NCBI GenBank assembly: GCA_039024295.1 | Contig: JBCDIQ010000014.1 | Span: 1-31,805 of the forward strand | Direction: 5' to 3' | Length of the DNA stretch: 31,805 bases | Source: JBCDIQ01 sp039024295 | Lineage (GTDB): Bacteria; Bacteroidota; Bacteroidia; J057 | Shown: positions 17,013 to 25,294 of the stretch, piece after piece | Position numbering within the stretch: position 1 is the stretch's first letter | Layout of the letters: each line of letters starts with the position of its first letter | Translations under genes and position numbers: made by a program | Notes under the pieces: model-generated | The model's input: the letters and a program-made list of their open reading frames with translations, nothing else | What the model was told of the DNA's origin: nothing | The model's database searches: none

Positions 17013-17048
17013 GCCCTTTTCAGGATTTCATCTTGAGAAGGGCTTTTT
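17013..17048 (+). terminator. Rho-independent terminator after the ABC-F gene
   Basis: Arms GCCCTTTTCA (17013-17022) and TGAGAAGGGC (17034-17043) pair over 10 bp with one G-T pair around an 11-nt loop and are followed at once by TTTTT (17044-17048). It lies 30 nt after the ABC-F stop. The rest of the gap to 17296 holds no gene I can support. Confidence 0.9.
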
Positions 17049-17295
17049 GTTGCTAGGCCTCTTCGGTAAGTAAATACCCGTTATTGAATTAATGAGTCTT
17101 CCAATGTCTTGCTTTGGAATTCCTAGTTTAAACATATGTAATTTTTTGCATATATTTCGACAAATGTCTTTGCGTCTGATCACTCGCTGCTTAAGCTTAG
17201 TTCGTATTCTGTTCCCTCTCCTTCCTGGGCTATGCTTACAGTAGCCTAAGCATGGCCTGCTACCATAGGTTTCACTCATAGAATAACACACCCTT

Positions 17296-18909
17296 ATGAA
17301 ATACCTTTCCTTTTTGCTTTGCTTTATCTGTGCGCTAGGATATGCCCAGCGGCCCTATACGGCTATGCTTCATGAAGATGCGCATTGGGTTTCAGGACAT
17401 CCAAATATTGAAAGAGATGCGTTGTTAACTTATGAAATTACCATCAAGGGTGACACCACCATAGGTGGGCTTCTTTATAAAAAGATATTTTCCAGACCTG
17501 TTATTCGATTTAAGGATGGCCGAAATGGTGCATTTCGTTATTTATATACTGACACAACAACGCTAGAAGCTTTTTCGAGAGAAGATACCACAGATCGGAA
17601 GGTGTACATGATCTTCCGAACTAGCAACAGCCTGCTCACCCCTTTACAGCAATGCCAAACGGATGTAGAATTGTTATGGTATGATTTTTCTTTGGAAGCT
17701 GGAGAGTCAGTTCCTAACTGTGGCTATGTGGGTCCAAGTTCGGATACCCTCTCCAATATTTCGATGGATAGCACCTTTGAAGGTTCTTCCTTCCCGCTGG
17801 AGGTCATATCCAACCCAAGGAACCGGTATGACATAATTCAGAATCGGGGTACGAATGAATTTAGCTTTTGGGAGGGCATTGGCAAACAAAAAGGATTCCT
17901 CAACTCATATATCAATGGAATTGCTCAAACCCAGGAAAATCAGATGCTCTTGTTTTGTAGAGATAGCTTACTTGGCTGCAAGGATAGGTTTGTAAAATCT
18001 GTATCCTCCTCCCCAGTCCGTCCCTACCGCTCCCTGCTTTTTGAAGATGCGCATTGGATTGTTTCTCGTGGGCTTGATGCGTATGAAACTACTATTGGAG
18101 GAGATACTATCGTTGCAAGAACAAGGTATAAAAAGGTGTATAATCAGAGTCTCCAATCTTATGTGACAGGTAGTGATAAACCACCTTACTACAGGAGTGG
18201 AAAAAGGGAAATAGAAGCATTATTGAGAGAAGATACCGCCTCTAGAAAAGTATATGCCATTTTCCTTAAAGCAGGATCAAACAGTCTGAATAGATCCCCC
18301 TGTACGCCGGGACAGGAAGTGCTATTATATGATTTCACAACGGAGGTGCTAGATACCATTGTTCATTGCCAAAGTAGAACTACCTACCAATATGCCAGGG
18401 AATATCGGCCATCGGGGGAAGCTGTCCGGGACATGAATGCCATAACAGGGATAGACAGCCTTCAGTATTTTTATTTTGCTTTCAAGGCAAAAGATCTTGG
18501 CCTAAGCGAAGCCAACGATAGGGTACACATTGAAGGAATAGGCTCTTCATATGGGCTGCTGGAAACCGGAATAGCATGGTCCGGTAGTCGAAGACTTGCG
18601 TATTACTGCCGCGAAAGCCTCGGCGGTTGCCCGGAGTTTTGGCTGGTGAATAATGAAGATCCAAGCAATTCCTACCTCAACTGGGAAGTCACCCAAGACT
18701 ACACCCGCCAAGTTCTACGCATCCGATTTCCCCAAGATCGCCCCGATGCAGTGGTGTTGTATGACCTCTCTGGTCGGGAGGTCATGCGAAAAGCTGTAGA
18801 GCGTCAGTCTGAACTGGAAGTTTCTCTGGCGCAGTTTCCGGCAGGAATGTATGTGGTGGGGGCGGAGGCCAACCATCGAATTGTTAGAAGGAAAAAGGTG
18901 ATTCGGTAG
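17296..18909 (+). CDS. T9SS-secreted protein with duplicated module and C-terminal sorting domain
   Basis: The product is 537 residues with a Sec signal peptide (MKYLSFLLCFICALGYAQ). Two homologous modules follow: about 19-228 and 242-445. Both begin with RPY...L.EDAHW, continue with GDT, YKK, a REDT..RKVY.IF strand and a LLWYDF/LLYDF strand, and end with EGIG..GLL...LCRDSLGC-type sequence. The final 80 residues (VLYDLSGREV through FPAGMYVV and a basic KKVIR end) fit a T9SS type A sorting domain, directing export across the outer membrane and often surface attachment. The cargo's function is unknown; I recognise the module only as a recurring secreted Bacteroidota type. It is a single-gene unit after a terminator. 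Confidence 0.88.
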   Translation: MKYLSFLLCFICALGYAQRPYTAMLHEDAHWVSGHPNIERDALLTYEITIKGDTTIGGLLYKKIFSRPVIRFKDGRNGAFRYLYTDTTTLEAFSREDTTDRKVYMIFRTSNSLLTPLQQCQTDVELLWYDFSLEAGESVPNCGYVGPSSDTLSNISMDSTFEGSSFPLEVISNPRNRYDIIQNRGTNEFSFWEGIGKQKGFLNSYINGIAQTQENQMLLFCRDSLLGCKDRFVKSVSSSPVRPYRSLLFEDAHWIVSRGLDAYETTIGGDTIVARTRYKKVYNQSLQSYVTGSDKPPYYRSGKREIEALLREDTASRKVYAIFLKAGSNSLNRSPCTPGQEVLLYDFTTEVLDTIVHCQSRTTYQYAREYRPSGEAVRDMNAITGIDSLQYFYFAFKAKDLGLSEANDRVHIEGIGSSYGLLETGIAWSGSRRLAYYCRESLGGCPEFWLVNNEDPSNSYLNWEVTQDYTRQVLRIRFPQDRPDAVVLYDLSGREVMRKAVERQSELEVSLAQFPAGMYVVGAEANHRIVRRKKVIR

Positions 18910-19616
18910 ATGCCAGACAGCTTAGCGTGGTTTTATAGTTCTCCAAGTCGAGATGTATGATTTTTGACCGTGATGACTTTTGGAAAATGGAAGACTGGTC
19001 AGATCTCGTAGTGTTCATGAGATGTACCTCCGGTCTCTGACCGGAGGGAATATACGCCGTTCAGATAACAGCGGTACAAAATTCTGGTTCTTTGACCATT
19101 TCAGCGGATTCTCTTAATTAGCATGTCATTTGGATCAAGCTTTAGGAATCAAATAAGGTATAAAAAATTGATTTTCAGGTACTTATTAGATGTCTCGACA
19201 AGCTACTTATAGCAACTTTTGCAACTGTCTGTTTATCAGGCTTAATGAAATTAGCATAATTGAAACTAGGAATGGAAAGTTATGATGTGGTACTTTTTCA
19301 ATCGTCAAAAATTACCCAAAAAACTCCCCCAAACAAACGCTTCCCCCCGCAACCCTTCGCCGCCCCCGCAGTTTGGGGAGGCCATCGCGCGTGTTTTTCT
19401 GCGAAAATTTGGGCAGGGACGGTGAAATCGGCGTGATTAACCGATCCTGTTTCCTTTTGTCATCTATACAACAGTAGCGCCACAGCGGTATCCATATTCG
19501 ACATGACAGCGACTACTTCGCCCGCAGAAGTTGTCAGAGGACCAAAATTCTTTTCTCCTCCTAATTTCCACAAAGCTTACCTTGGTATATTATCCTTGGC
19601 AAGATTTGAATCCCTG
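18910..19616. other. 707-bp gene-poor intergenic region
   Basis: No gene is well supported. Contents include a perfect hairpin at 19027-19047, an AT-rich middle (19130-19300), a C-rich patch at 19320-19370 and, from 19434 to 19634, a stretch open on both strands. On +, an ATG at 19503 gives 43 codons running 18 nt into the antisense of the acyltransferase gene. On -, 19460-19576 encodes 38 codons ending VALLLYR. Either could be a relic, a tiny gene or a conserved non-coding element. An imperfect CCTTGGCAAG/CTGTCAAGG stem at the acyltransferase stop could be a weak terminator. Confidence 0.5.
19027..19047. repeat. Perfect palindromic hairpin, REP-like
   Basis: CCTCCGGTC and GACCGGAGG form a perfect 9-bp G+C-rich stem around a TCT loop. 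No T-run follows on either strand, so it is not a standard terminator. From memory, palindromes of this CCTCCGGTC type recur in other Bacteroidota; copy number here is unknown. Confidence 0.6.
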
Positions 19617-20246
19617 TCAAGGGTTAATATGTGAGGCCCGCATGGCCAACGCCTCTTCATAATGAGCCTGATAAGCAGCTTCAAGAGGAATGGCTTTGTC
19701 AACTTCAGCAATATCCCAGTCGCCAAGGTGATAGTACAGGGTAGGTTTTGGGTTCGAAAAATAATCTAAAAAGGCAGCAAAGAAGATTACCTGAGGGGAA
19801 GGCTGAAGGTGCCGAAGCAGCTTTTCTGTCCCTGATTGAAACGAAATGTCATGCTGATGCTGAGAGTGAATCTTCCCCTGTGGAAACATCAGCACCAAGT
19901 TATCGGGCTGCTGGAGTAGCTCCTTTGCATAATTCATCGAATGAACCATGTCCCTGCTACCCGGCTGTATGGAAAAGGCACCTGCCTGCCGTAAAAATGT
20001 CCGCTGGACCAGCTGTTCCTCCAGCATCATCACATGAAATTGCTTCCTCCAAAGCCTTCGGTTTACCTCCAACGCCCAAAAACCATCCCACCAACTGATG
20101 TGATTGCCCACCATCAAGACGGATCGGTCAAGGGCGACTTCCGCATGGCCGATCACCTGGATTTCATGGAACCGAAAGCGAATGGCCCATTGGGTGAATT
20201 GCTGCCAGAAGAAAGTGCCTGTCGGAGTAGGATTGGCCGTAATCAT
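19617..20246 (-). CDS. PlsC-like glycerolipid/carotenoid acyltransferase
   Basis: This 209-residue protein belongs to the LPLAT/PlsC family that moves acyl groups from acyl-CoA or acyl-ACP to a hydroxyl. The catalytic HX4D motif is in NHISWWDG (H49, D54). The second motif reads FPQGKIHS at 121-128, with Q where the family usually has E (FPEG). It is shorter than the usual 230-250 residues and lacks an obvious long N-terminal membrane anchor. It lies 9 nt downstream of the crtD-like desaturase, so a role in acylating a carotenoid or carotenoid glycoside is plausible. This is inference; a membrane phospholipid role is the alternative. Confidence 0.88.
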   Translation of the reverse strand: MITANPTPTGTFFWQQFTQWAIRFRFHEIQVIGHAEVALDRSVLMVGNHISWWDGFWALEVNRRLWRKQFHVMMLEEQLVQRTFLRQAGAFSIQPGSRDMVHSMNYAKELLQQPDNLVLMFPQGKIHSQHQHDISFQSGTEKLLRHLQPSPQVIFFAAFLDYFSNPKPTLYYHLGDWDIAEVDKAIPLEAAYQAHYEEALAMRASHINP

Positions 20247-20255
20247 GGCAAGCGG

Positions 20256-21734
20256 TCATTTGGCTACCGGAACTGGCTCAACCAAATCTCCAACGATCCT
20301 GGCCGACAGCAAGCTGAGCGGAATACCGCCCCCTGGATGTACGCTCCCGCCACAGAAATACAGGTTTTTGATTCGCTGGCTGAAATTAGGGTGTCTCAGG
20401 AAGGCGGCAAATTTGTTGTTGGAGCTGCTCCCGTACAAGGCACCCCGAAAGGAAGACGTCCACGATTCGATGCCTGGCGGGTCCATGACGCGTTCTCCCT
20501 CAATGTGATCTTCCACGGGTTTCCCCAACATCCGCTCCAGTTTGGTGATGATGGCCTCACGTGCCTGCAGTGTAAGTGTCTCCCAATCCTGGCCTTGATT
20601 TGCCGGCACATTGATCATCGTGAACCAGTTTTCACCTCCTGGAGGGGCATCTTTCTCCAGTTTTTTGGAGCTGATAAATACGTAAACCGTCGGGTCAGTG
20701 GGGACTGTCTTTTCCTGCCAGATTTGGTTGAACTCTTGTTGGTAATCTCCGCTGAAGAAAATGTTGTGCAGGTCCAGTTCCGGGAAGTTTTTGTTGACTC
20801 CCCAGTAAAAAATAAGGGCAGAGCTGGAGCGTGGTTGGTTGAGCGTACGCTCAGGTGCGGGTTGGTCCGCCAGCAGCTTACGGTAGGTAGGTACCACATC
20901 CATGTTGCTGACTACCACATCAAAAGGCTCAAATTCCCCATTCAACCAAATGCCGGTGGCCCGTTGATTTTCTACCTCAATCTTGTCTACAGGCTGGTTC
21001 AGGTGAAATTTTACGCCCAAATCCTTCGCCAACTGAATCAAGGCCCTTGGGATGGCCACCATACCTTCTTTCGGTAAAAATGCGCCCTGGTTGAATTCCA
21101 GGTGAGGGATCACATTCAAAGTAGCAGGTGCCTGATAAGGATCTGAGCCATTATAGGTGGCATAGCGGTTAAACAATTGCACCACTCGGGGGTCTTGAAA
21201 TTGCGCAGCATTGGCTTGGTGCATGCTCCGAAAAGCATCGATCCGGTGGAGCTTTAGGATTGACCGCAGGGTGTCGGGTAGTAGAAAAGTCTTCAGTTTA
21301 TGCAGGGATTTCTCCAGAAACACATGCCCCGTGATGTCATACAGTTCCCGGCTTCGTTCGAGCAATTGCCCTATCTGAGCTTCGGTAACGCCAGTTTTTG
21401 CAGCTACTTCTTTGGCAAATGCCTGCTGATCTGCTTTAGCGTCCAGCACAGTCCCATCTTCATAAAAATATCGGCAAACCGGGTCCAGGCGCTCATAGGT
21501 GAAATAAGGTTCAATGGGTACGCCGGCAAGTTCAAATAACTCCTCCACCTGCCTGGGCATTGTGAAAAGAGAAGGGCCAGAATCAAATCGGTAGTCTCCC
21601 ACCCAGAATTCGCCCAGCTTTCCCCCGGCGTACTCATTGGCTTCAAATACAGATACGTCATAACCTTTTAGCTGCAACCGGATGGCAGTTCCTATTCCCC
21701 CTATGCCCGCACCGATAATTCCTGCTTTCTTCAT
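20256..21734 (-). CDS. crtD: CrtD-type carotenoid 3,4-desaturase (CrtI family)
   Basis: The product (492 residues from the ATG at 21734) is an FAD-dependent carotenoid desaturase. It has an N-terminal dinucleotide loop IGAGIGGIGTAIRL and then VFEANEYAGGKLGEF and FDSGPSLFTMP. The segment ATYNGSDPYQAPATLN around the substrate region and a C-terminal FAD motif (CGGSVHPGGGIPLSLLSAR) are typical of the CrtI superfamily. The EANEYAGGK and GPSLFTMP features match Bacteroidota 1-hydroxycarotenoid 3,4-desaturase CrtD better than phytoene desaturase CrtI, whose counterpart reads more like FEKNSTPGGRAR. An in-frame TTG at 21740 would add two residues. crtB, crtI and crtZ are not in the window. The start codon lies in an inverted repeat. 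Confidence 0.85.
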   Translation of the reverse strand: MKKAGIIGAGIGGIGTAIRLQLKGYDVSVFEANEYAGGKLGEFWVGDYRFDSGPSLFTMPRQVEELFELAGVPIEPYFTYERLDPVCRYFYEDGTVLDAKADQQAFAKEVAAKTGVTEAQIGQLLERSRELYDITGHVFLEKSLHKLKTFLLPDTLRSILKLHRIDAFRSMHQANAAQFQDPRVVQLFNRYATYNGSDPYQAPATLNVIPHLEFNQGAFLPKEGMVAIPRALIQLAKDLGVKFHLNQPVDKIEVENQRATGIWLNGEFEPFDVVVSNMDVVPTYRKLLADQPAPERTLNQPRSSSALIFYWGVNKNFPELDLHNIFFSGDYQQEFNQIWQEKTVPTDPTVYVFISSKKLEKDAPPGGENWFTMINVPANQGQDWETLTLQAREAIITKLERMLGKPVEDHIEGERVMDPPGIESWTSSFRGALYGSSSNNKFAAFLRHPNFSQRIKNLYFCGGSVHPGGGIPLSLLSARIVGDLVEPVPVAK

Positions 21735-21759
21735 ATGCAATTGTTAAACATATGAAGAA
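21727..21759 (-). promoter_or_regulatory. Inverted repeat spanning the crtD start, with six-codon leader frame
   Basis: TTCTTCATATG (21727-21737) and CATATGAAGAA (21749-21759) are perfect 11-bp inverted arms with an 11-nt spacer. On the minus-strand mRNA the crtD ATG lies within the 3' arm. The ATG in the 5' arm (21751-21749) opens a frame MFNNCI whose TGA overlaps the crtD ATG as ATGA. It could be a translational control hairpin, a protein operator, or chance. Confidence 0.5.
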
Positions 21760-21873
21760 CCTAAGTTTTGTTTTTTTGTTTAATTAGGCCCTGCTATGCT
21801 TTCGTCATCAACAAAACGGAATGATTGTGTACAGCAGCTGTCTTTTTTATCCATTTATCTCAGAACATTGACC

Positions 21874-23262
21874 ATGCCAGATACGCCCTTGAGAGTTGCA
21901 GCCCTATGTTTACTCCTTTTGAGTTCACTCTCCCTTTTTGCCCAGCCTACAGATAAATTTTTTGCCAAACAGGAGGTGCTGGCAGACCTGTCCTATCTGT
22001 ACGAATCCCTTCAGGATGCGCATTACAATGCCTTTGCCTATACCTCGGAGGAAGAATTTTTAGCTGCCTATCAACGGGTGCGTGCTTCGGTTGTGCAGGA
22101 CTCCATGAGCCATTTGGAGGTAATCAATACCTTCCAACAACTAATAGCAACCATCAAAAATGGACATACGGAAATAGATTTTCCCATTGCCTCTTATATG
22201 AATTACGCCACAAGTGGAGGGACCCTTTTTCCACTGGAAATCGCATTTGAGGAAGGAAGGCCGCTCGTTCGAAAGAATTTTTCGGCCGCCAAGGAGATTG
22301 CGTCAGGGGCAGAAGTTCTCAGCATAAATGGAATGCCCATCCAAGAGGTGCTCAACAGGATTTATCCGCATATATCTGCTGAGCGGCTATACTTCAAGCA
22401 AGCTAAACTGGAGCTTATTTCTTTCCCCAGGTATTATTGGCAGGTATTTGGACAACAAGATAGCTTTTCGGTACAAATTCGCCAAGGAGGTATCATTCAT
22501 ACATACACCTTCCCTGCGGTGAATTTAGTAACGGGATACGAGTATAAACGAGATGAGGTATTGAATGCAAAGATGGAGGTCAAATTCTTTGAATCAGCCG
22601 CTTACCTTAACCCGGGAAACCTCAGTGGAGATGAACCCGCATTTCAGGCATTTATCGATTCTGCATTTGCCGTTATTCTTGAGAGTGGCAAACCTAACCT
22701 GATCATTGATTTGAGAAATAACAGAGGCGGAGACGACACCTTCAGTGATTATGTGGTTTCCTTCATCGCCGATAAACCCTTTAAGTGGATTTCCTCCTTG
22801 TCCATTAGGTCGAGTAAGTTTCTTAAGGCTCACATTCGTGCAAACAGGGATACCACGAATGAATATAATCGCCTCCTCCTTTCCAAGGCAGACGGAGCAG
22901 TGTTCCCATATGAGTTTGAACCCTATTCACCTCAGCCCGAGCAAAACCGGTTTCAAGGTAAAGTATATGTCCTGGTCAATCGCCAGTCTCATTCCCAGTC
23001 CGCAGTGATGGCTGCTCAGGTTCAGGATTATGGTTTTGGGACCATCGTGGGAGAAGAAACGGGCGATTATCCCTCCCTTTATGCTTCACAGTTCCAATAT
23101 ACGCTGCCCAAGACTGGGGTTGTGGTGAAAGTCTCAAAGGGATACATGGTCCGGGTCAATGGCAGCAAAAAGCCCGAGGGTGTAATTCCTGATCTCATGG
23201 TCAAGGATTATTTGTTGGATGAGCAGGACGAGATTTTGGATGATCTTTTAAAGAAGCTTTAG
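21874..23262 (+). CDS. S41-family (C-terminal processing protease-like) secreted protein
   Basis: The frame opens at 21796, but the ATG at 21874 places a normal signal peptide (VAALCLLLLSSLSLFAQ) at the N-terminus and gives 462 residues, so I use it. A helical N-terminal region and a PDZ-like segment (about 115-215, with VLSINGMPIQEVL) precede the S41 domain. That domain has LIIDLRNNRGG at 276-286 and the probable nucleophile region VNRQSHSQSAV at 368-378, with S374 the likely serine, followed by GEETGDYPS. It is predicted periplasmic or extracytoplasmic. The substrate is unknown. The gene is divergent from crtD and is followed by a lipoprotein gene 49 nt downstream. Confidence 0.88.
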   Translation: MPDTPLRVAALCLLLLSSLSLFAQPTDKFFAKQEVLADLSYLYESLQDAHYNAFAYTSEEEFLAAYQRVRASVVQDSMSHLEVINTFQQLIATIKNGHTEIDFPIASYMNYATSGGTLFPLEIAFEEGRPLVRKNFSAAKEIASGAEVLSINGMPIQEVLNRIYPHISAERLYFKQAKLELISFPRYYWQVFGQQDSFSVQIRQGGIIHTYTFPAVNLVTGYEYKRDEVLNAKMEVKFFESAAYLNPGNLSGDEPAFQAFIDSAFAVILESGKPNLIIDLRNNRGGDDTFSDYVVSFIADKPFKWISSLSIRSSKFLKAHIRANRDTTNEYNRLLLSKADGAVFPYEFEPYSPQPEQNRFQGKVYVLVNRQSHSQSAVMAAQVQDYGFGTIVGEETGDYPSLYASQFQYTLPKTGVVVKVSKGYMVRVNGSKKPEGVIPDLMVKDYLLDEQDEILDDLLKKL

Positions 23263-23311
23263 TTTGTTCCTGACAATACCTATTTCTCAAACCCTTTAAC
23301 CCCTTTCCCTG

Positions 23312-24151
23312 ATGAATGCCTTCCTTAAACTTATGGTTGTCCTGGCCTGCACGTTACTCGTTTCTACTGGCTGTACCACCAAAAAGAAAACTGAACCCCA
23401 GACAGTATCCCCAGAACAAATAGATAATTCTTCAGAAGCGTCTTCAACCGATGCCGAAGTGCCCACTGGGCTTACCAGTCAGATTGAACAGGCCCATGAA
23501 AAGGGGGCATTTTTATCGCGGGAAGCAATTCAGTTTGATTTGGTGCTGACATTTGGAGGGAAAGAGCGGTTGAATGGTACCATCACAACGGCAACCAATT
23601 CCTCTTGGGGATTAATTGAGCTTTCAAGTGGAGGAAAAATCTACGTGGACAAAAACAAGGTATTCTGCTCGCCAGCGTTGGCCGACAAAAAATCTGTTCG
23701 CTTTGACGCATATACCTGGACCTACTTTTTCTTGTTTCCCTACAAGCTAAGTGACCCGGGAACCCAATGGTCAGCGTTCAGCAATGGGGTTATTGAAGGA
23801 AAATTGTTCAACACCCAAAAGCTGTCCTTCGCTGCCGGCATAGGAGATGCTCCGGATGATTGGTACATCTTATTCACCGATCCTGAGACACACGTCCTGG
23901 AATATGTCGCCTACATTGTTACAGCAGGAAAAAGCCAGGAAGAGGCTGAGGCCGACCCACATGCCATCCAATACAAGCAATACAAAAAGGTGGATGAGGT
24001 TCCCATTGCCCACGAATGGGTGTTCTGGGAGTGGCGAAAAGAAAAGGGGGTAACCCGGCAGCTGGGTCAAGCCACGCTGTCAAATGTTGCATTTGTCTCG
24101 GCTTCCCCTGAATTCACGGAGGTGCCAGAAGGCTTTGTAGAAATACAATAG
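23312..24151 (+). CDS. Lipoprotein, DUF6503-like
   Basis: This is a 279-residue lipoprotein: a short signal peptide ends in the lipobox LVSTGC with acylated C21, followed by a charged, low-complexity linker (about 22-55). The remaining beta-rich domain reads like the Bacteroidota DUF6503 family: AYTWTYFFLFPYKLSDPG, then FAAGIGDAPDDWYILFTDPETH, then HEWVFWEW, and a closing VPEGFVEI. The family assignment is from memory of the pattern and no activity is known for it. It lies 49 nt after the S41 gene on the same strand, so the two may form a short operon of envelope proteins. It converges on the methyltransferase gene. Confidence 0.78.
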   Translation: MNAFLKLMVVLACTLLVSTGCTTKKKTEPQTVSPEQIDNSSEASSTDAEVPTGLTSQIEQAHEKGAFLSREAIQFDLVLTFGGKERLNGTITTATNSSWGLIELSSGGKIYVDKNKVFCSPALADKKSVRFDAYTWTYFFLFPYKLSDPGTQWSAFSNGVIEGKLFNTQKLSFAAGIGDAPDDWYILFTDPETHVLEYVAYIVTAGKSQEEAEADPHAIQYKQYKKVDEVPIAHEWVFWEWRKEKGVTRQLGQATLSNVAFVSASPEFTEVPEGFVEIQ

Positions 24152-24183
24152 CCTGAGGAAGCCAGTTATCTTTTTCAGGTAAA

Positions 24184-24858
24184 TCAGGTAAGTAAAAACT
24201 TGAGTACGGTAAACGTGCGGTTTACCATGTCTCCAGCCTTGCTTTTGACCCACTCTGATTCACGTGAAACCTCCACTTCCGCCCCTGCGAAGGCCGACTG
24301 CTGTCCTAAGCGGAGCACTTTTGCGGTGTCGTAGAGTTGAAACCTTTTCCCGACGAAAGGTAATTTTTTCATGAACTCCTTTTCTGAAAAGGTCACCACA
24401 AACGAACCCGTAGGTTTGAGAACCCGGTGGATTTCATTGAGCAATTCAATGGGGCGTTTCCAGAAGTAAATCGTATTTACAGTCATTACGCAGTCAAAAC
24501 GCTCGCTTGCAAAGGGGATTACCGTTCCATTAAATAGGTGGAATTCCGCCTGGCCAAATGAAACAGCTTGCCGATTGTTGCGGTGGGCTTCTGTGTACAT
24601 GGTTTCAGAGACTTCCAAACCCGTATACAAAATTCCCTTTGCCTGCTTAAGCAACCCATCCAGGTGCCCACAATTTCCGTGGCCCAGTTCCAGTACCCTA
24701 CTTTTATCTTTGAGGTTAAGCATCGTTATAGAAGTGCGGGTCATGTTGATGTTGGTGGCATTCATGTTTTCTCCCATGCTCACACCTGCAGCACCGCTTG
24801 GACAACTCAGCTGGGCTTCCAATTCCTGCAATTCTTCATTTGATAAGTCTGGTGTCAC
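24184..24858 (-). CDS. Class I SAM-dependent methyltransferase
   Basis: The 224-residue protein contains a class I Rossmann-like methyltransferase domain from about residue 45. Motif I is VLELGHGNCGHLDGLL, the post-I acidic position is in YTGLEVSETM, motif II/III is FDCVMTVNTIYFWKRP, and VLKPTGSFVVTF is the usual beta-strand 5. It resembles UbiE/MenG-type or small-molecule methyltransferases; the substrate cannot be told. No ubiquinone or menaquinone genes lie nearby. The N-terminal 40 residues include several in-frame ATGs, so the start could be later, at NMNATNINMT. Confidence 0.85.
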   Translation of the reverse strand: MTPDLSNEELQELEAQLSCPSGAAGVSMGENMNATNINMTRTSITMLNLKDKSRVLELGHGNCGHLDGLLKQAKGILYTGLEVSETMYTEAHRNNRQAVSFGQAEFHLFNGTVIPFASERFDCVMTVNTIYFWKRPIELLNEIHRVLKPTGSFVVTFSEKEFMKKLPFVGKRFQLYDTAKVLRLGQQSAFAGAEVEVSRESEWVKSKAGDMVNRTFTVLKFLLT

Positions 24859-25181
24859 AATAGGGGGATTACATTTTTACAGAGCTTCTCATAATGGGCC
24901 CAGTAGGTTTTGGATCATATTCTGAGACAATTGAGCACTTCTAGTGGCTTACAATTTTCATCTGCTCAATAATCGCCTTTATTTAGAATCATTCAAAATA
25001 AGGCTATTATTTTACCTTTTGGGATGACAATAGTCATGGATAAGCGGTTTTATTGCGTGAATGATAGACCATGAGGTGCTGGTAACCCACAGCCTCTCCA
25101 GTTTCCAGATGCTCCGGAAAGATTATCGGCTTTGGCTTCGCAAGGAACAGAACCAGAGAGAGGAAACAGACGAAAAATGGC
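24859..25181. other. Gene-free region with hairpin
   Basis: No convincing gene is seen. An interrupted stem-loop lies at 24968-25011: AATAAT pairs with ATTATT and GCCTT with AAGGC. It is followed on + by TTTACCTTTT. The latter contains TACCTTTT, one mismatch from a -7 box, but no supported gene follows it on +. Its role is unclear. Confidence 0.35.
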
Positions 25182-25223
25182 AAAATAAAAGAGGGCAACT
25201 CGGGTTTATGTCCAAGTTGCCCT
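25182..25223 (-). terminator. Rho-independent terminator after dsbD
   Basis: On the minus strand, AGGGCAACT (25223-25215) pairs perfectly with AGTTGCCCT (25200-25192) around a 14-nt loop and is followed by CTTTTATTTTG. It lies about 70 nt after the dsbD stop in the right orientation. Confidence 0.8.
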
Positions 25224-25294
25224 TAGATGGGATTTGTTTTCAGGTAAGGCTAATCCGAAAGTTAGGAGAAATGATAGGCTTGAAATTTGGTTTC

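Noticed and set aside
17028..17291. 87-residue - strand frame in the gap after the ABC-F gene
   Set aside because: It overlaps the ABC-F terminator, is Cys/Arg/Lys-rich with no recognisable domain, and has no promoter or neighbour that supports it.
20034..21077. 347-residue + strand frame
   Set aside because: It is antisense to the well-supported CrtD-like and acyltransferase genes and shows no domain or signal; it exists because of codon bias on the other strand.
21796..21873. Upstream ATG as start of the S41 protein
   Set aside because: It would add 26 residues before a complete signal peptide; the ATG at 21874 starts directly before the hydrophobic core.
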